A stretch of 64,000 nucleotides of DNA, from NCBI GenBank assembly GCA_003339645.1, contig QNUV01000021.1:248001-312000 (forward strand). Reading direction: 5' to 3'. Both the position numbers and the translations under genes were made by a program. Source of the stretch: Microbacterium arborescens. GTDB taxonomy: Bacteria; Actinomycetota; Actinomycetes; Actinomycetales; Microbacteriaceae. Positions 35,184 through 43,381 of this stretch are shown one piece after another. The notes below the pieces were generated by a model, which did not search any database, was not told the origin of the DNA, and worked only from the letters and a program-made list of their open reading frames with translations. Every line of letters begins with the position of its first letter. Positions within the stretch are counted from its first letter, which is position 1.

Positions 35184-35927
35184 TCAGCCGGCCGCCTGCG
35201 CGATCCGGTCGACGAACAGCTGCGTCGCCTGCGGCACGTAGTCCGCGCTCGTCTCGGGATCCCAGCCCACGAGGGCGAGAACGTTCTGCCCGGTGCGCAC
35301 CGTCGCGCCGACGAGGGCGAAGGGCGACCCGCCGACGTCTCCGGTCACCCGCCACCCCTGCACGTCGTCCGCTCCCGTCACGGCCAGATCGAACGGCTCG
35401 ACCGCTGTCGTGACCGGCACCCCCTGCATGGCGAACAGCTCCTGACCGTCTGCGCAGCGCGCGATCGCGTCGTCGGCCTGGGCCACGAGCGCCTCGGCAG
35501 CCGCCTCGTCGGCCGCTGACGCCACGACCGCCGTCATCGACCGATCGTTGCTCGTGCCCCATTCGACGGCATCGCCCGCCGATTCCCACCCGGCACCGAA
35601 GGGAGCGAGACACGCGGCATCCGAGACCGTCAGCCCGGGGTAGATCGACTCGAGCATCGCGGCGATCGTGTCGTACTGGGCCGGGCGGAACTGGATGCCG
35701 CTGAACAGGTCGGCGAGCTCGGCACGGTCGAGGGAACCGGATGCCGCAGCGGGCGCCGACGTCGACGGTGACGGTGAGGCCGCGGTGGTCTCGGGCGCGG
35801 CGCTCGAGGCCGCTCCGCTCTGATCCCCCGCCGGCGAGCAGCCCGTCAGCGCGGCGAGTCCGAGGGCCGCGACGACGAGGCCGGCGTGCAGCCGCGTGCG
35901 CGGAAGACGGGATGCGGGTGATGCCAT
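35184..35927 (-). CDS. Secreted lipoprotein of unknown function
   Basis: 247 residues. Signal sequence with lipobox AALTGC (Cys30), then a Ser/Thr/Ala/Pro-rich linker to about residue 62, then a compact domain with two cysteines (DAACLAPFG and AIARCADGQ) that could pair. No known family was recognised; the layout suits PknH-like or LppX-like sensor domains of actinobacteria, but that is a guess. ATG at 35927 is preceded by GAGGAG. It lies 49 bases upstream of the exporter on the same strand. Confidence 0.8.
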   Translation of the reverse strand: MASPASRLPRTRLHAGLVVAALGLAALTGCSPAGDQSGAASSAAPETTAASPSPSTSAPAAASGSLDRAELADLFSGIQFRPAQYDTIAAMLESIYPGLTVSDAACLAPFGAGWESAGDAVEWGTSNDRSMTAVVASAADEAAAEALVAQADDAIARCADGQELFAMQGVPVTTAVEPFDLAVTGADDVQGWRVTGDVGGSPFALVGATVRTGQNVLALVGWDPETSADYVPQATQLFVDRIAQAAG

Positions 35928-36082
35928 GGCGGTTCTCCTCGGATCGGTGTGCCTCGACGCTAACGCGCGCCACGCCCGCCCGTCGCGGACAGCACTCCCC
36001 ATCGACGCCCCGCGCGCCCTACCGTAGGGTGTCGCGCCACCGCATCCTCCGTGAGACCCCTGCGTTATCCGGGATGCACACG

Positions 36083-36096
36083 GGAAAGCGCTTGCT
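36083..36096 (+). promoter_or_regulatory. LacI-type operator before the Gfo/Idh-PmoA fusion gene
   Basis: GGAAAGCGCTTGCT lies 31 bases before the ATG at 36128, in a 200-base gap between divergent genes. It matches the operator family of the island, in particular GGAAAGCGCTTGCC at 32221. A strong promoter could not be picked out in this gap. Confidence 0.65.
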
Positions 36097-36127
36097 GTCA
36101 TGATGGGAGCGACGTCAGGAGAAACGG

Positions 36128-38098
36128 ATGCCACGCACCACCACCATCGCCCTCGTCGGCGTCCACGGCTACGGAACCGTGCACCTCGACAACCTCCGCC
36201 GCCTGGGCGATCGCGTGCGGCTCGTCGCGGCAGCCGACCCCCGCCCGCCGGCACCGGGCGCCCTGCCCGAGCACACGCGCGTCTTCGCAGACCTGCCGGC
36301 CCTGCTCGCCGCGACCGACGACATCGACGTCGTCATCGTGGCGACCCCGCTCCACACCCACCTCGAGCTCGCGCGCACGGTCGTGGGCCGCGGCATCGAC
36401 CTCTACCTCGAGAAGCCGCCGGTGCTGACGCTCGCCGACCTCCGCGTGCTCCAGGAGGCCGCCGCAACCTCGGGCGCGCGGGTGCAGGTGGGCTTCCAGA
36501 GCCTTGGATCGCGTGCGCTTCGAGCCTTCGCCGAGGACCGCTTCGACCTCGGGCCCATCCGGGCGATCGGGGCGGTCGGGCTCTGGGCACGCGACCGCGC
36601 GTACTGGGAGCGCAGCCGGTGGGCCGGGCGCCGCGAGCTCGACGGCGTCGCCGTCGTCGACGGGGTCACGACCAACCCGCTCGCCCACGCGACCGCCACC
36701 GCCCTCGCGATCGCCGGAACGACAGCTGTCGCCGACATCACACAGGTCACCGCAGACCTCTACCGTGCCAATGCCATCGAGGGCGATGACACGAGCCTGC
36801 TGCGCGTGTCGACGACCCGCGGCATCCGTGTCACCGCCGGGCTCACGCTGTGCGCGGACGAGCAGGTCGACCCCTATGTCGAGGTGCACGGGCGCCGCCG
36901 CTCCGCACGCTTCTTCTACACAGAGGACGTCGTCGAGATCGATGGCCGCAGTGAGCGCTTCGAGCGCGACGACCTGTTCGAGAACCTCCTCGATCATCGA
37001 GACGAGGGCGTCGCGCTGCTGTCGCCCCTGGCGGCGTCCGGCGCGTTCGTCGCGGTCATCGACGCCGTCGGGCGCACCGCACCGCACGAGATCGACCCCG
37101 CGTTCGTCAGCCCGCGCGGCGAGGGCCCGGCCCGGCGGCTCGTCGTCGACGGCATCGAGGACGCGGTCGTCCGCGCCGTCGACGCCGAGGCGACCTTCGC
37201 CGAGTTGCACCTCCCCTGGGCGCGGCGCACGGTTCACGAGGTCGTGCTGACGCTGCCCAGCACCGGGGCCGGCGCCGGCTCGCCGCTCGCCGAGCTCGTC
37301 GACGGCGCGGACACGGCACGCTCGTCGAGCCCGCGACCCTACCTGCATCCGATCCGCACCCCGGGTGGCGTGGTCGTCACCGATCACCACCCCGCCGATC
37401 ACGACTGGCACCTCGGCGTCAGCGTCGCGCTGCAGGATGTCGACGGCACCAACTTCTGGGGCGGCCGCACCTACACCGCGGGTGAGGACTACATCTGGCG
37501 AGATGACCACGGCCGCATCGAGATCGTTCGCGTCGAGCGGATCGCCGAGGGCGCGGTTCTCGACCTGCGCTGGATCGGCCCGGACGGCGGAGTCGTGGTG
37601 CGCGAGCGTCGCGAGCTGCGGGTGATGCACCGAGACGACCGATCCGCCGTGATCGCGCTGTCGTTCGAGCTGGCGCCGGCGGGCGATCGCACCGTGATGC
37701 TCGGCGGACCCGGGAGTAACGGGCGCATCGGAGGCGGCTACGGCGGGCTCGCCTGGCGGCTTCCCGCCTGTGCCGACATCGACGTGCGCACACCGTCGGC
37801 TCGCGGCGAGGAAGCAGTGCACGGGACGGTCGCGCCGTGGCTCGCGTGGTCGGCGGCCTTCGCCGATCCGACCGATGGCCGGCCGGCAGAGGCGACCGTC
37901 GCGCTGGCCCCCGCCGACGACGCCTCGGCCGCCGATCCGTGGTTCGTCCGGGTGGCGGGGTACCCCGGCATCGGCGCGGCCCTCGCCTGGGACCGCGCGG
38001 TCGCGGCATCCCCCGACGCCCCGGTCCGTCGGGCGTACCGGCTGCTCGTGGCCGACGGCCGCCTGACCGACGCGGAGGTCGGAGCGCTCCTGGCCTGA
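36128..38098 (+). CDS. Fusion of Gfo/Idh/MocA oxidoreductase and PmoA-family domain
   Basis: 656 residues in two domains. Residues 1 to about 390 are a Gfo/Idh/MocA NAD(P)-dependent oxidoreductase (IALVGVHGYGTVHLDNL, LEKPP at 94-98). Residues from about 400 are a PmoA-type domain (the family first named after methane oxygenase PmoA, now grouped near DUF6807): RPYLHPIRTPGG, DHHPADHDWHLGVSVA, GTNFWGG. These two families are often separate neighbours in sugar loci. AGGAG lies 6 bases before the ATG. Preceded by a LacI-type operator and convergent with ABC system 3, so probably acts on the sugar that system imports. The PmoA domain's chemistry is unknown. Confidence 0.88.
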   Translation: MPRTTTIALVGVHGYGTVHLDNLRRLGDRVRLVAAADPRPPAPGALPEHTRVFADLPALLAATDDIDVVIVATPLHTHLELARTVVGRGIDLYLEKPPVLTLADLRVLQEAAATSGARVQVGFQSLGSRALRAFAEDRFDLGPIRAIGAVGLWARDRAYWERSRWAGRRELDGVAVVDGVTTNPLAHATATALAIAGTTAVADITQVTADLYRANAIEGDDTSLLRVSTTRGIRVTAGLTLCADEQVDPYVEVHGRRRSARFFYTEDVVEIDGRSERFERDDLFENLLDHRDEGVALLSPLAASGAFVAVIDAVGRTAPHEIDPAFVSPRGEGPARRLVVDGIEDAVVRAVDAEATFAELHLPWARRTVHEVVLTLPSTGAGAGSPLAELVDGADTARSSSPRPYLHPIRTPGGVVVTDHHPADHDWHLGVSVALQDVDGTNFWGGRTYTAGEDYIWRDDHGRIEIVRVERIAEGAVLDLRWIGPDGGVVVRERRELRVMHRDDRSAVIALSFELAPAGDRTVMLGGPGSNGRIGGGYGGLAWRLPACADIDVRTPSARGEEAVHGTVAPWLAWSAAFADPTDGRPAEATVALAPADDASAADPWFVRVAGYPGIGAALAWDRAVAASPDAPVRRAYRLLVADGRLTDAEVGALLA

Positions 38099-38120
38099 GC
38101 CGGAGCGCTCGGCGCCCGAG

Positions 38121-38147
38121 CCGGCGCCAGCGCCGGCGCCGGCGCCG
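38121..38147. terminator. GC-rich repeat/hairpin between convergent genes
   Basis: CCGGCGC-CA-GCGCCGG (38121-38136) can fold on itself and is followed by further GCCGGC units to 38147, in the 57-base gap between two converging genes. Several alternative stems are possible; probably a bidirectional terminator. Confidence 0.5.
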
Positions 38148-38155
38148 GTCGCCGC

Positions 38156-39073
38156 CTACTTGATGCCGGTCGTGGCGATGCCGCGGATGAGGAAGCGCTG
38201 ACCGAAGAGGAAGGCCAGGAAGACCGGTACGAGCGAGACCACCGACATCGCGAACATGCCGCCGAAGTTCGAGGCCCCCTGCGCCGACATGAACTGGCGG
38301 AGCGCGAGCGGCACGGTGAAGAGGTCGGGGTTGTTCAGGTAGATCAGCGCCCCGAAGAAGTCGTTCCACACCCAGACGAAGGTGAAGATCGCGGTCGTCG
38401 CGAGGGCCGGAGTCATCATCGGCAGCAGGATCTGCAGGAAGATGCGGGCGTGCCCGGCGCCGTCGATGCGCGCCGCCTCGTCGAGCTCGCGCGGGATGCC
38501 GCGGATGAACTGCACCATCAAGAAGATGAAGAACGCGTCGGTCGCGAGGGCCTTCGGCAGGATGAGCGGCCAGAAAGTGTTCACGAGCCCGAGCTGACTG
38601 AACATGATGTACTGCGGCACGATGACGATGTGCACGGGCAGCATGATCGTCACGAGCATGATCGCGAAGAGCGTGCGCTTGAAGTGGAAGTTCAGGCGAG
38701 CGAAGGCGTAGGCGGCCATCGTGCACGACACGAGATTGCCGATGATCGACCCCGCGACGACGACGAGCGAGTTCCACAGGTAGGTGCCGAACGAGGGCGA
38801 GAGGGCGTTCCACCCCTCGATGTAGTTGTCGACCTCGAAGGACAGCGGCCATAGGCCCGGCAGCCGGAAGATCTCGTCGTTGGGCCGCAGCGAGCTGACG
38901 ATCATCCACAGCAGCGGGTAGAGCATCAGCAGCGAGGTCGCGATGAGGAAGACGTGCCGTGCGAGTGCGCCCGCCCGGCTCCGCCGACCGAGGCCCAGCT
39001 CCTCGCGCCGCCGCGCCCGCTGGCGCTCGCGGGCGTCCTTGCGGTCGGCGGTCGTGATCAGTTCAGTCGTCAT
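38156..39073 (-). CDS. Sugar ABC importer permease, MalG type (system 3)
   Basis: 305-residue CUT1 permease: basic N-terminus (RKDARERQRARRREE), six helices, EAA loop LDEAARIDGAGHARIFLQI, C-terminus IRGIATTGIK. The ATG at 39073 lies 11 bases inside the end of the MalF-type gene. Partner of the permease at 39063 and, by location, of the binding protein at 41437, which is on the opposite strand beyond a hydrolase gene. Confidence 0.93.
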   Translation of the reverse strand: MTTELITTADRKDARERQRARRREELGLGRRSRAGALARHVFLIATSLLMLYPLLWMIVSSLRPNDEIFRLPGLWPLSFEVDNYIEGWNALSPSFGTYLWNSLVVVAGSIIGNLVSCTMAAYAFARLNFHFKRTLFAIMLVTIMLPVHIVIVPQYIMFSQLGLVNTFWPLILPKALATDAFFIFLMVQFIRGIPRELDEAARIDGAGHARIFLQILLPMMTPALATTAIFTFVWVWNDFFGALIYLNNPDLFTVPLALRQFMSAQGASNFGGMFAMSVVSLVPVFLAFLFGQRFLIRGIATTGIK

Positions 39074-39995
39074 AGAACACCCACAGCTTGGAGAGAGCGA
39101 AGTTCACGGCGGTGAAGCCCGCGATGATGGCCACCAGCAGCCAGGCCATGGCCGAGGCGTAGCCCATGTCGAACGCCGTGAACCCCTTCTGGTAGAGGTA
39201 CAGCGTGTAGAAGAGCGTCGAGTCGGACGGTCCGCCCGATCCGTTCGAGATGATGAACGCCTGGGTGAAGGCCTGGAACGCTCCGATCATCGACAGGACG
39301 AGGTTGAAGAAGACGATCGGACTGAGCAGCGGCAGCGTGATCGAGAAGAACTGGCGGACGGATCCCGCGCCGTCCATCGCGGCGGCCTCGTAGTACATCA
39401 CCGGGATCTGTCTCAGACCGGCGAGGAAGATGACCATCGGCGCACCGAAGCCCCACACGCTCAAGAGGATGATCGTCGACAGCGCCGTGTCGGGGTTCGA
39501 GATCCACCCGGGACCCTCGATGCCGAAGATCGCGAGGAACTGGTTGACGAGCCCGTCGACGCCGAAGATCTGCTTCCACAGGATCGCTACCGCGACCGAG
39601 GAGCCGAGCAGGGAGGGCAGGTAGAACATCGAGCGGTAGAACGCCAGCCCCCGCAGCCCCTTGTCGAGCAGCAGAGCGATGCCGAGTGCCGCGCCCATGG
39701 CGAGCGGGACGCCGACGAGGACGTACACGAACGTGACGCCGAGGGATGCCGCGAGGCGCGGGTCCTGAGCCATCCGGACGTAGTTGTCGATGCCGATGAA
39801 CTCGGGGGCGTTGAAAAGGTCGTACTTCGTGAACGACAGGTACAGGGATGCCGCGATCGGCAACACGGTGACGAGTACGAGCCCGAGCAACCAGGGAGCG
39901 AGGAAGACCATCGCCGCCTTCGTGTCGCGCGGTTTCTCCCGCGCAGCCCGCCCGGCGGGACGCCGCAGCCGGGACAGCTCGCCGATGGCGCTCAT
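39063..39995 (-). CDS. Sugar ABC importer permease, MalF type (system 3)
   Basis: 310-residue CUT1 permease with six helices and the EAA loop YYEAAAMDGAGSVRQFFSI. Its start at 39995 faces a divergent alpha/beta hydrolase gene across 122 bases that contain a perfect 16-base LacI-type palindrome. Overall layout is close to the system 2 MalF protein (FNLVLSMIGAFQAFTQAFIISNGSGGP versus FNLLLGLIGAFQVF in the same region). Confidence 0.93.
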   Translation of the reverse strand: MSAIGELSRLRRPAGRAAREKPRDTKAAMVFLAPWLLGLVLVTVLPIAASLYLSFTKYDLFNAPEFIGIDNYVRMAQDPRLAASLGVTFVYVLVGVPLAMGAALGIALLLDKGLRGLAFYRSMFYLPSLLGSSVAVAILWKQIFGVDGLVNQFLAIFGIEGPGWISNPDTALSTIILLSVWGFGAPMVIFLAGLRQIPVMYYEAAAMDGAGSVRQFFSITLPLLSPIVFFNLVLSMIGAFQAFTQAFIISNGSGGPSDSTLFYTLYLYQKGFTAFDMGYASAMAWLLVAIIAGFTAVNFALSKLWVFYDD

Positions 39996-40047
39996 CCGGT
40001 CCTCCTCGACACATCCATCGCTTCGTCGTCGAGCGATGCAGAGCGCT

Positions 40048-40063
40048 CAGAAAGCGCTTTCTG
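40048..40063. promoter_or_regulatory. Perfect LacI-type operator palindrome
   Basis: CAGAAAGCGCTTTCTG is a perfect 16-base palindrome, the most symmetrical member of the island's operator family. It lies midway between the divergent permease (start 39995) and hydrolase (start 40118) genes and probably controls both. TACACT (40070-40075) could be the rightward -10. Confidence 0.8.
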
Positions 40064-40117
40064 TGAAGATACACTATCGACGTGGACGCACAAGCGTTCC
40101 CCCCGATCGGAGCCACG

Positions 40118-41275
40118 ATGACGTCGCCGGACACCTCGCCCACGCTCGCCCGCGACGCCGGTGCGGTCGATGCTCCCCACCCCTCCGGGCCCCTGGCCGG
40201 CTATGCCGACTGGCCCGCGTACCTCGAGCGCACGACACCGCATCGGCCGGGCGACGAGCGCGGCGACGCGCTCGCCCGCGCCCTCGGCGTGCGGAGGCCG
40301 TCGCCCGCCGACATCCGCGTCGAACACACCTGGTCGAACGACGGCGTCGACGGCTCGGAGCTGAGCTGGCAGCTGCCGTACGGACCGCGGACGCGGGCGT
40401 GGCTGCTGCGCCCGGCCGGCATCCGCTCAGCCCTTCCGGGCCTGCTCGCACTGCACTGCCACGGCGGAGTCCGCTCGGTCGGCGCGGAGCAGCTCGTCGA
40501 GACCGACCGCCACCCTCACCCGACCGCCGCCCGACTGCGACGCGACGTCTACGACGGTCGAGCCCCCGCGAACGACCTCGCGCGCGACGGATTCGCGGTG
40601 CTCGCGCACGACACGTTCTCGTGGGGCAGCCGCGCGTTCGACCTGACCCGACCGACGCCGCGCCTGGCCGAGCACATCGCGGCCCGCGAGGCGCTCTGGC
40701 GCGAACGCGGCGAGGACCCCAGCGCCGCAGACCGGTTCGACGCGATCTCGACGCTGCACGAGGACTCGCTCGCCAAGGCCGCCGGAATGCTCGGGTCGAG
40801 CCTCGCCGGGGCCGTCGCGAGCGACGACCTCGCGGCCCTCGACGTCCTCGCCGAGCTGCCGGGGGTCGACCCTGCTCGGCTCGGCACCTTCGGACTGTCG
40901 GGCGGCGGCGGACGGGCGGTGCTCGCGGCAGCGTTGGATCGACGCATCTCGGCGACCGTCGTCACGTGCATGATGGCGACGTTCGCCTCACTCGTCCCCG
41001 CCGAGATCGACACCCATTCGTGGTTGCTGCACAGTCCCGGCATCCGGTCGGCGGGAGACTGGCCCGAGCTCGCTCGACCGGGGCGCGGACAGTCGGTGCT
41101 CGTGCAGTACGGCCGATACGATCCCCTCTTCCCCGCAGCCGGGATGCAGGCGGCCGACGCGGCTCTGGCCGGCTCGGCGGGCTACGCCGGGTCGTTCCAC
41201 GACGCGGGGCACGTCTCTTCGGCGGCGATGCAGGACGAGGCGCGTGCTTTCCTGGCCGATCGACTCCGCGCCTGA
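40118..41275 (+). CDS. Alpha/beta hydrolase (acetylxylan-esterase or dienelactone-hydrolase-like)
   Basis: 385 residues of alpha/beta-hydrolase fold. Catalytic triad candidates: Ser261 in the elbow GLSGGGGRA, Asp335 in GRYDPLFP and His365 in DAGHVSS. A long N-terminal extension (about 130 residues) precedes the oxyanion segment LLALHCHGGV. The ATG at 40118 was preferred over a GTG at 40082 because CGGAG lies 6 bases before it. No signal peptide. Placed between the permeases and the binding protein of system 3, so a role in removing acyl groups from imported sugars is plausible but unproven. Confidence 0.85.
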   Translation: MTSPDTSPTLARDAGAVDAPHPSGPLAGYADWPAYLERTTPHRPGDERGDALARALGVRRPSPADIRVEHTWSNDGVDGSELSWQLPYGPRTRAWLLRPAGIRSALPGLLALHCHGGVRSVGAEQLVETDRHPHPTAARLRRDVYDGRAPANDLARDGFAVLAHDTFSWGSRAFDLTRPTPRLAEHIAAREALWRERGEDPSAADRFDAISTLHEDSLAKAAGMLGSSLAGAVASDDLAALDVLAELPGVDPARLGTFGLSGGGGRAVLAAALDRRISATVVTCMMATFASLVPAEIDTHSWLLHSPGIRSAGDWPELARPGRGQSVLVQYGRYDPLFPAAGMQAADAALAGSAGYAGSFHDAGHVSSAAMQDEARAFLADRLRA

Positions 41276-41293
41276 CGTCGCTCGAGTGCGTCG

Positions 41294-41375
41294 TTGACTT
41301 TGCCGACGGCGGGCGTTAACGTCCGTCAGTAAGCGTTTTCTCACGGTCGAGAAGCGCTATCGAGAAAACGCTTCC
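41294..41375 (+). promoter_or_regulatory. Promoter and operator array before the system 3 binding protein
   Basis: TTGACT (41294-41299), a 17-base spacer and TAACGT (41317-41322) form a reasonable promoter. Just behind it are TAAGCGTTTTCTC (41330-41342) and its inverted counterpart GAGAAAACGCTTCC (41362-41375); between them GAGAAGCGCTATC is a third related half-matching site. Two or three repressor dimers could bind over the start and leader region. Confidence 0.72.
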
Positions 41376-41436
41376 GCAGCGGCCGACGTCGAAGCAGACG
41401 ACGACACCGCGACGCACCCGCCCGAGAGGACCTCCC

Positions 41437-42717
41437 ATGAACAACCGACGACTCCTCGCCCTCGCCGCCGCCGGCGTCGCGATCGCCGTCTCGCTGTCCG
41501 GATGCGCCGCAGGCGCCGGCGGTGGCGACGACGAGAAGATCACCCTGCGCTTCGCCTGGTGGGGCAGCGACGAGCTCAACGCCATCAAGGACGAGCAGAT
41601 CGCCCTCTTCGAGAAGGCCCACCCGAACATCACCGTCGCGGGCGAGCCCAGCGAGTACAACGGCTACTACGACAAGCTCGCCACCCAGGTCGCCGGCGGC
41701 GGCGCCCCGGACGCCCTGCAGATCACGTACGACGCCCTCCCCCTGTACGTGGCCAAGAACGCGATCGCCGACATCTCCAGCGACGTCGACCAGGACTCCT
41801 TCACGCCCGGCTCCCTCGATGCGGGCATCATCGACGGCAAGCTCTACGCCCTGCCGACGGGTGTCGGCTCACGCGGCATCATCGTCAACCCCGCCGTGTT
41901 CGAGGCCGCAGGCGTGCCGCTGCCCGACGACACGACCTGGACCTGGGACGACTACATCGACATCGCCACCCAGATCTCCGAGAAGAGCGGCGACGGCGTC
42001 TACGGGTCGGCTCAGATCGCCAACGACCAGTCGCTCATGGCCTTCGCACGCCAGAACGGCGAAGACCTCTACACCGCCGACGGCGAGTTCGGCGTGAGCG
42101 AGAAGACCGCGAACGAGTTCTTCACCTTCGCGAAGGAACTGCAAGCCAGCGGAGGATCGCCCGACGCCTCGACCGCGGCCGAGGACGCGTCAGCTTCCCT
42201 CGAGCAGAGCCTGATGGGGCAGGGGAAGATCGGCATGGCGTTCGCCCCGCTCAACTTCACGGGCATCTACGCCACGGCATCCGGTCAGGACCTCCAGATC
42301 CTCAATGTGCCCGGCGACAGCGCCGGCAAGGTCGGTCTCGTCATCCAGCCGACCGTGCAGTACGCCGTCTCGTCGAAGTCGAAGCACCCGCGCGAAGCCG
42401 CGATGCTCATCGACTTCCTCCTCAACAGCGACGAGGCCGGGCCCCTCAACAAGCTGACCCTGGGCATTCCCGCGACGCCCGCGGTGCTCGAGGCGATCAC
42501 GCCCGAGTTCACGGACTCCGAGAAGGCTCAGGTCGCCTTCATCGATCGGCTGTCTGCCGCGGGTGGTGCACCCCAGAACCCGCTGGCGCTTCCCACGTCG
42601 CAGCTCGGACCGATCATCACCAAGCTGCTCGACGACGTCACGTTCGACAAGGCGACGCCGGCCGACGCCGCGTCCGAGCTCGTATCGCAGGTGCAGACCG
42701 CGCTCGACGCGAGCTGA
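41437..42717 (+). CDS. Extracellular sugar-binding lipoprotein (system 3)
   Basis: 426-residue CUT1 binding protein: lipobox SLSGC (Cys23), mature start ITLRFAWWGSDELNAIKDEQIALF, then EYNGYYDKLATQVAGGGAPD. It is transcribed apart from its likely permeases (38156-39995) and has its own operator array and a strong terminator behind it, so it forms a single-gene transcript with a separate expression level. Confidence 0.93.
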   Translation: MNNRRLLALAAAGVAIAVSLSGCAAGAGGGDDEKITLRFAWWGSDELNAIKDEQIALFEKAHPNITVAGEPSEYNGYYDKLATQVAGGGAPDALQITYDALPLYVAKNAIADISSDVDQDSFTPGSLDAGIIDGKLYALPTGVGSRGIIVNPAVFEAAGVPLPDDTTWTWDDYIDIATQISEKSGDGVYGSAQIANDQSLMAFARQNGEDLYTADGEFGVSEKTANEFFTFAKELQASGGSPDASTAAEDASASLEQSLMGQGKIGMAFAPLNFTGIYATASGQDLQILNVPGDSAGKVGLVIQPTVQYAVSSKSKHPREAAMLIDFLLNSDEAGPLNKLTLGIPATPAVLEAITPEFTDSEKAQVAFIDRLSAAGGAPQNPLALPTSQLGPIITKLLDDVTFDKATPADAASELVSQVQTALDAS

Positions 42718-42735
42718 CGAGCGACACTCCGGCAG

Positions 42736-42774
42736 GGCCGGATGCGGGAACCTCAGCCCCCGCATCCGGCCTTG
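42736..42774 (+). terminator. Rho-independent-type terminator of the system 3 binding protein gene
   Basis: GGCCGGATGCGGG (42736-42748) pairs perfectly with CCCGCATCCGGCC (42759-42771) over a 10-base loop and is followed by TTG. It lies 18 bases behind the stop codon. Confidence 0.82.
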
Positions 42775-42856
42775 TCTCGTGCGCGGCGCCGCCCCGCCGG
42801 AGCGCGCAGCCTCGCGCACGTCAGGCTGCGTCGCTAGCGTCATCCGCGTCGTCGCG

Positions 42857-43126
42857 TCAGGATGCGTCGAGCCAGCGGCGCTCGAACTCTTCCGCGCTGA
42901 TCGGCGTGACGGCATCGTCGTCGTCGAGTTCCCGGGTCGTGGACGGTTGGTCCGACAGCATCCCCTGATCGTCGACATCGACGGCGCCGAAGCCGTACCG
43001 CCGCGGGCCCGACGGTCGATCATCGATCTGCCGCACGACCCGCCAGAGGCCATCCGGTCCGGCCTCGAGCTGTTGATACTGCGCGAAACCAGCGAGGTCG
43101 GCATCGACGACGAGATAGCGGGCCAT
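42857..43126 (-). CDS. Small hypothetical protein
   Basis: 89 residues, beginning MARYLVVDADLAGFAQYQQLE and acidic in the C-terminal half (RELDDDDAVTPISAEEFERRW). No signal peptide or membrane segment, no family recognised. The start at 43126 was chosen because it excludes an arginine-rich extension; ribosome site GGAAGT is weak. It stands alone between the system 3 terminator and the HNH gene. Confidence 0.6.
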   Translation of the reverse strand: MARYLVVDADLAGFAQYQQLEAGPDGLWRVVRQIDDRPSGPRRYGFGAVDVDDQGMLSDQPSTTRELDDDDAVTPISAEEFERRWLDAS

Positions 43127-43265
43127 ACTTCCATCATCACCGGAGGCGACGGGGGTGCGGGGGTCGGCGGGGCGGGGTGCGCGCGTCTCGGTCCGGAGTC
43201 CGCGGAGCCACGCAGGCTGTGGACAGTCGCGGCGCAATGTCGGAGGCCAGTGGCAATATTAGAAC

Positions 43266-43381
43266 ATGCGTTCGAATGGCGGACTCGGCGGCCGGGCAGG
43301 CGGCGGAATGGGCAGCGACGGTGACGTCGACGCCCTCGCGGCGCTCGTCGCGGATGCCGAGGGTGTTTCGGATGCCGCGCG
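43266..43381 (+). pseudogene. Out-of-frame N-terminus of the DUF222/HNH gene
   Basis: An ATG at 43266 opens a frame coding for MRSNGGLGG, then GDVDALAALVADAEGVSDAAR, which looks like the normal start of DUF222 proteins. It continues out of register with the main frame at 43382; shifting by one base at about 43380 would join the two as DAAR-VQIREVRVL. Either a real mutation or a sequencing error. Confidence 0.65.

Noticed and set aside
38121-38147. GCCGGC-rich tract considered as a CRISPR-like or satellite repeat
   Set aside because: The units are only six bases, run on without spacers and cover under 30 bases; a terminator-type structure is simpler.
42857-43237. Longer version of the small hypothetical gene starting at 43237
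   Set aside because: The added 37 residues are arginine- and proline-rich and lack a ribosome site; the ATG at 43126 gives a more natural start.
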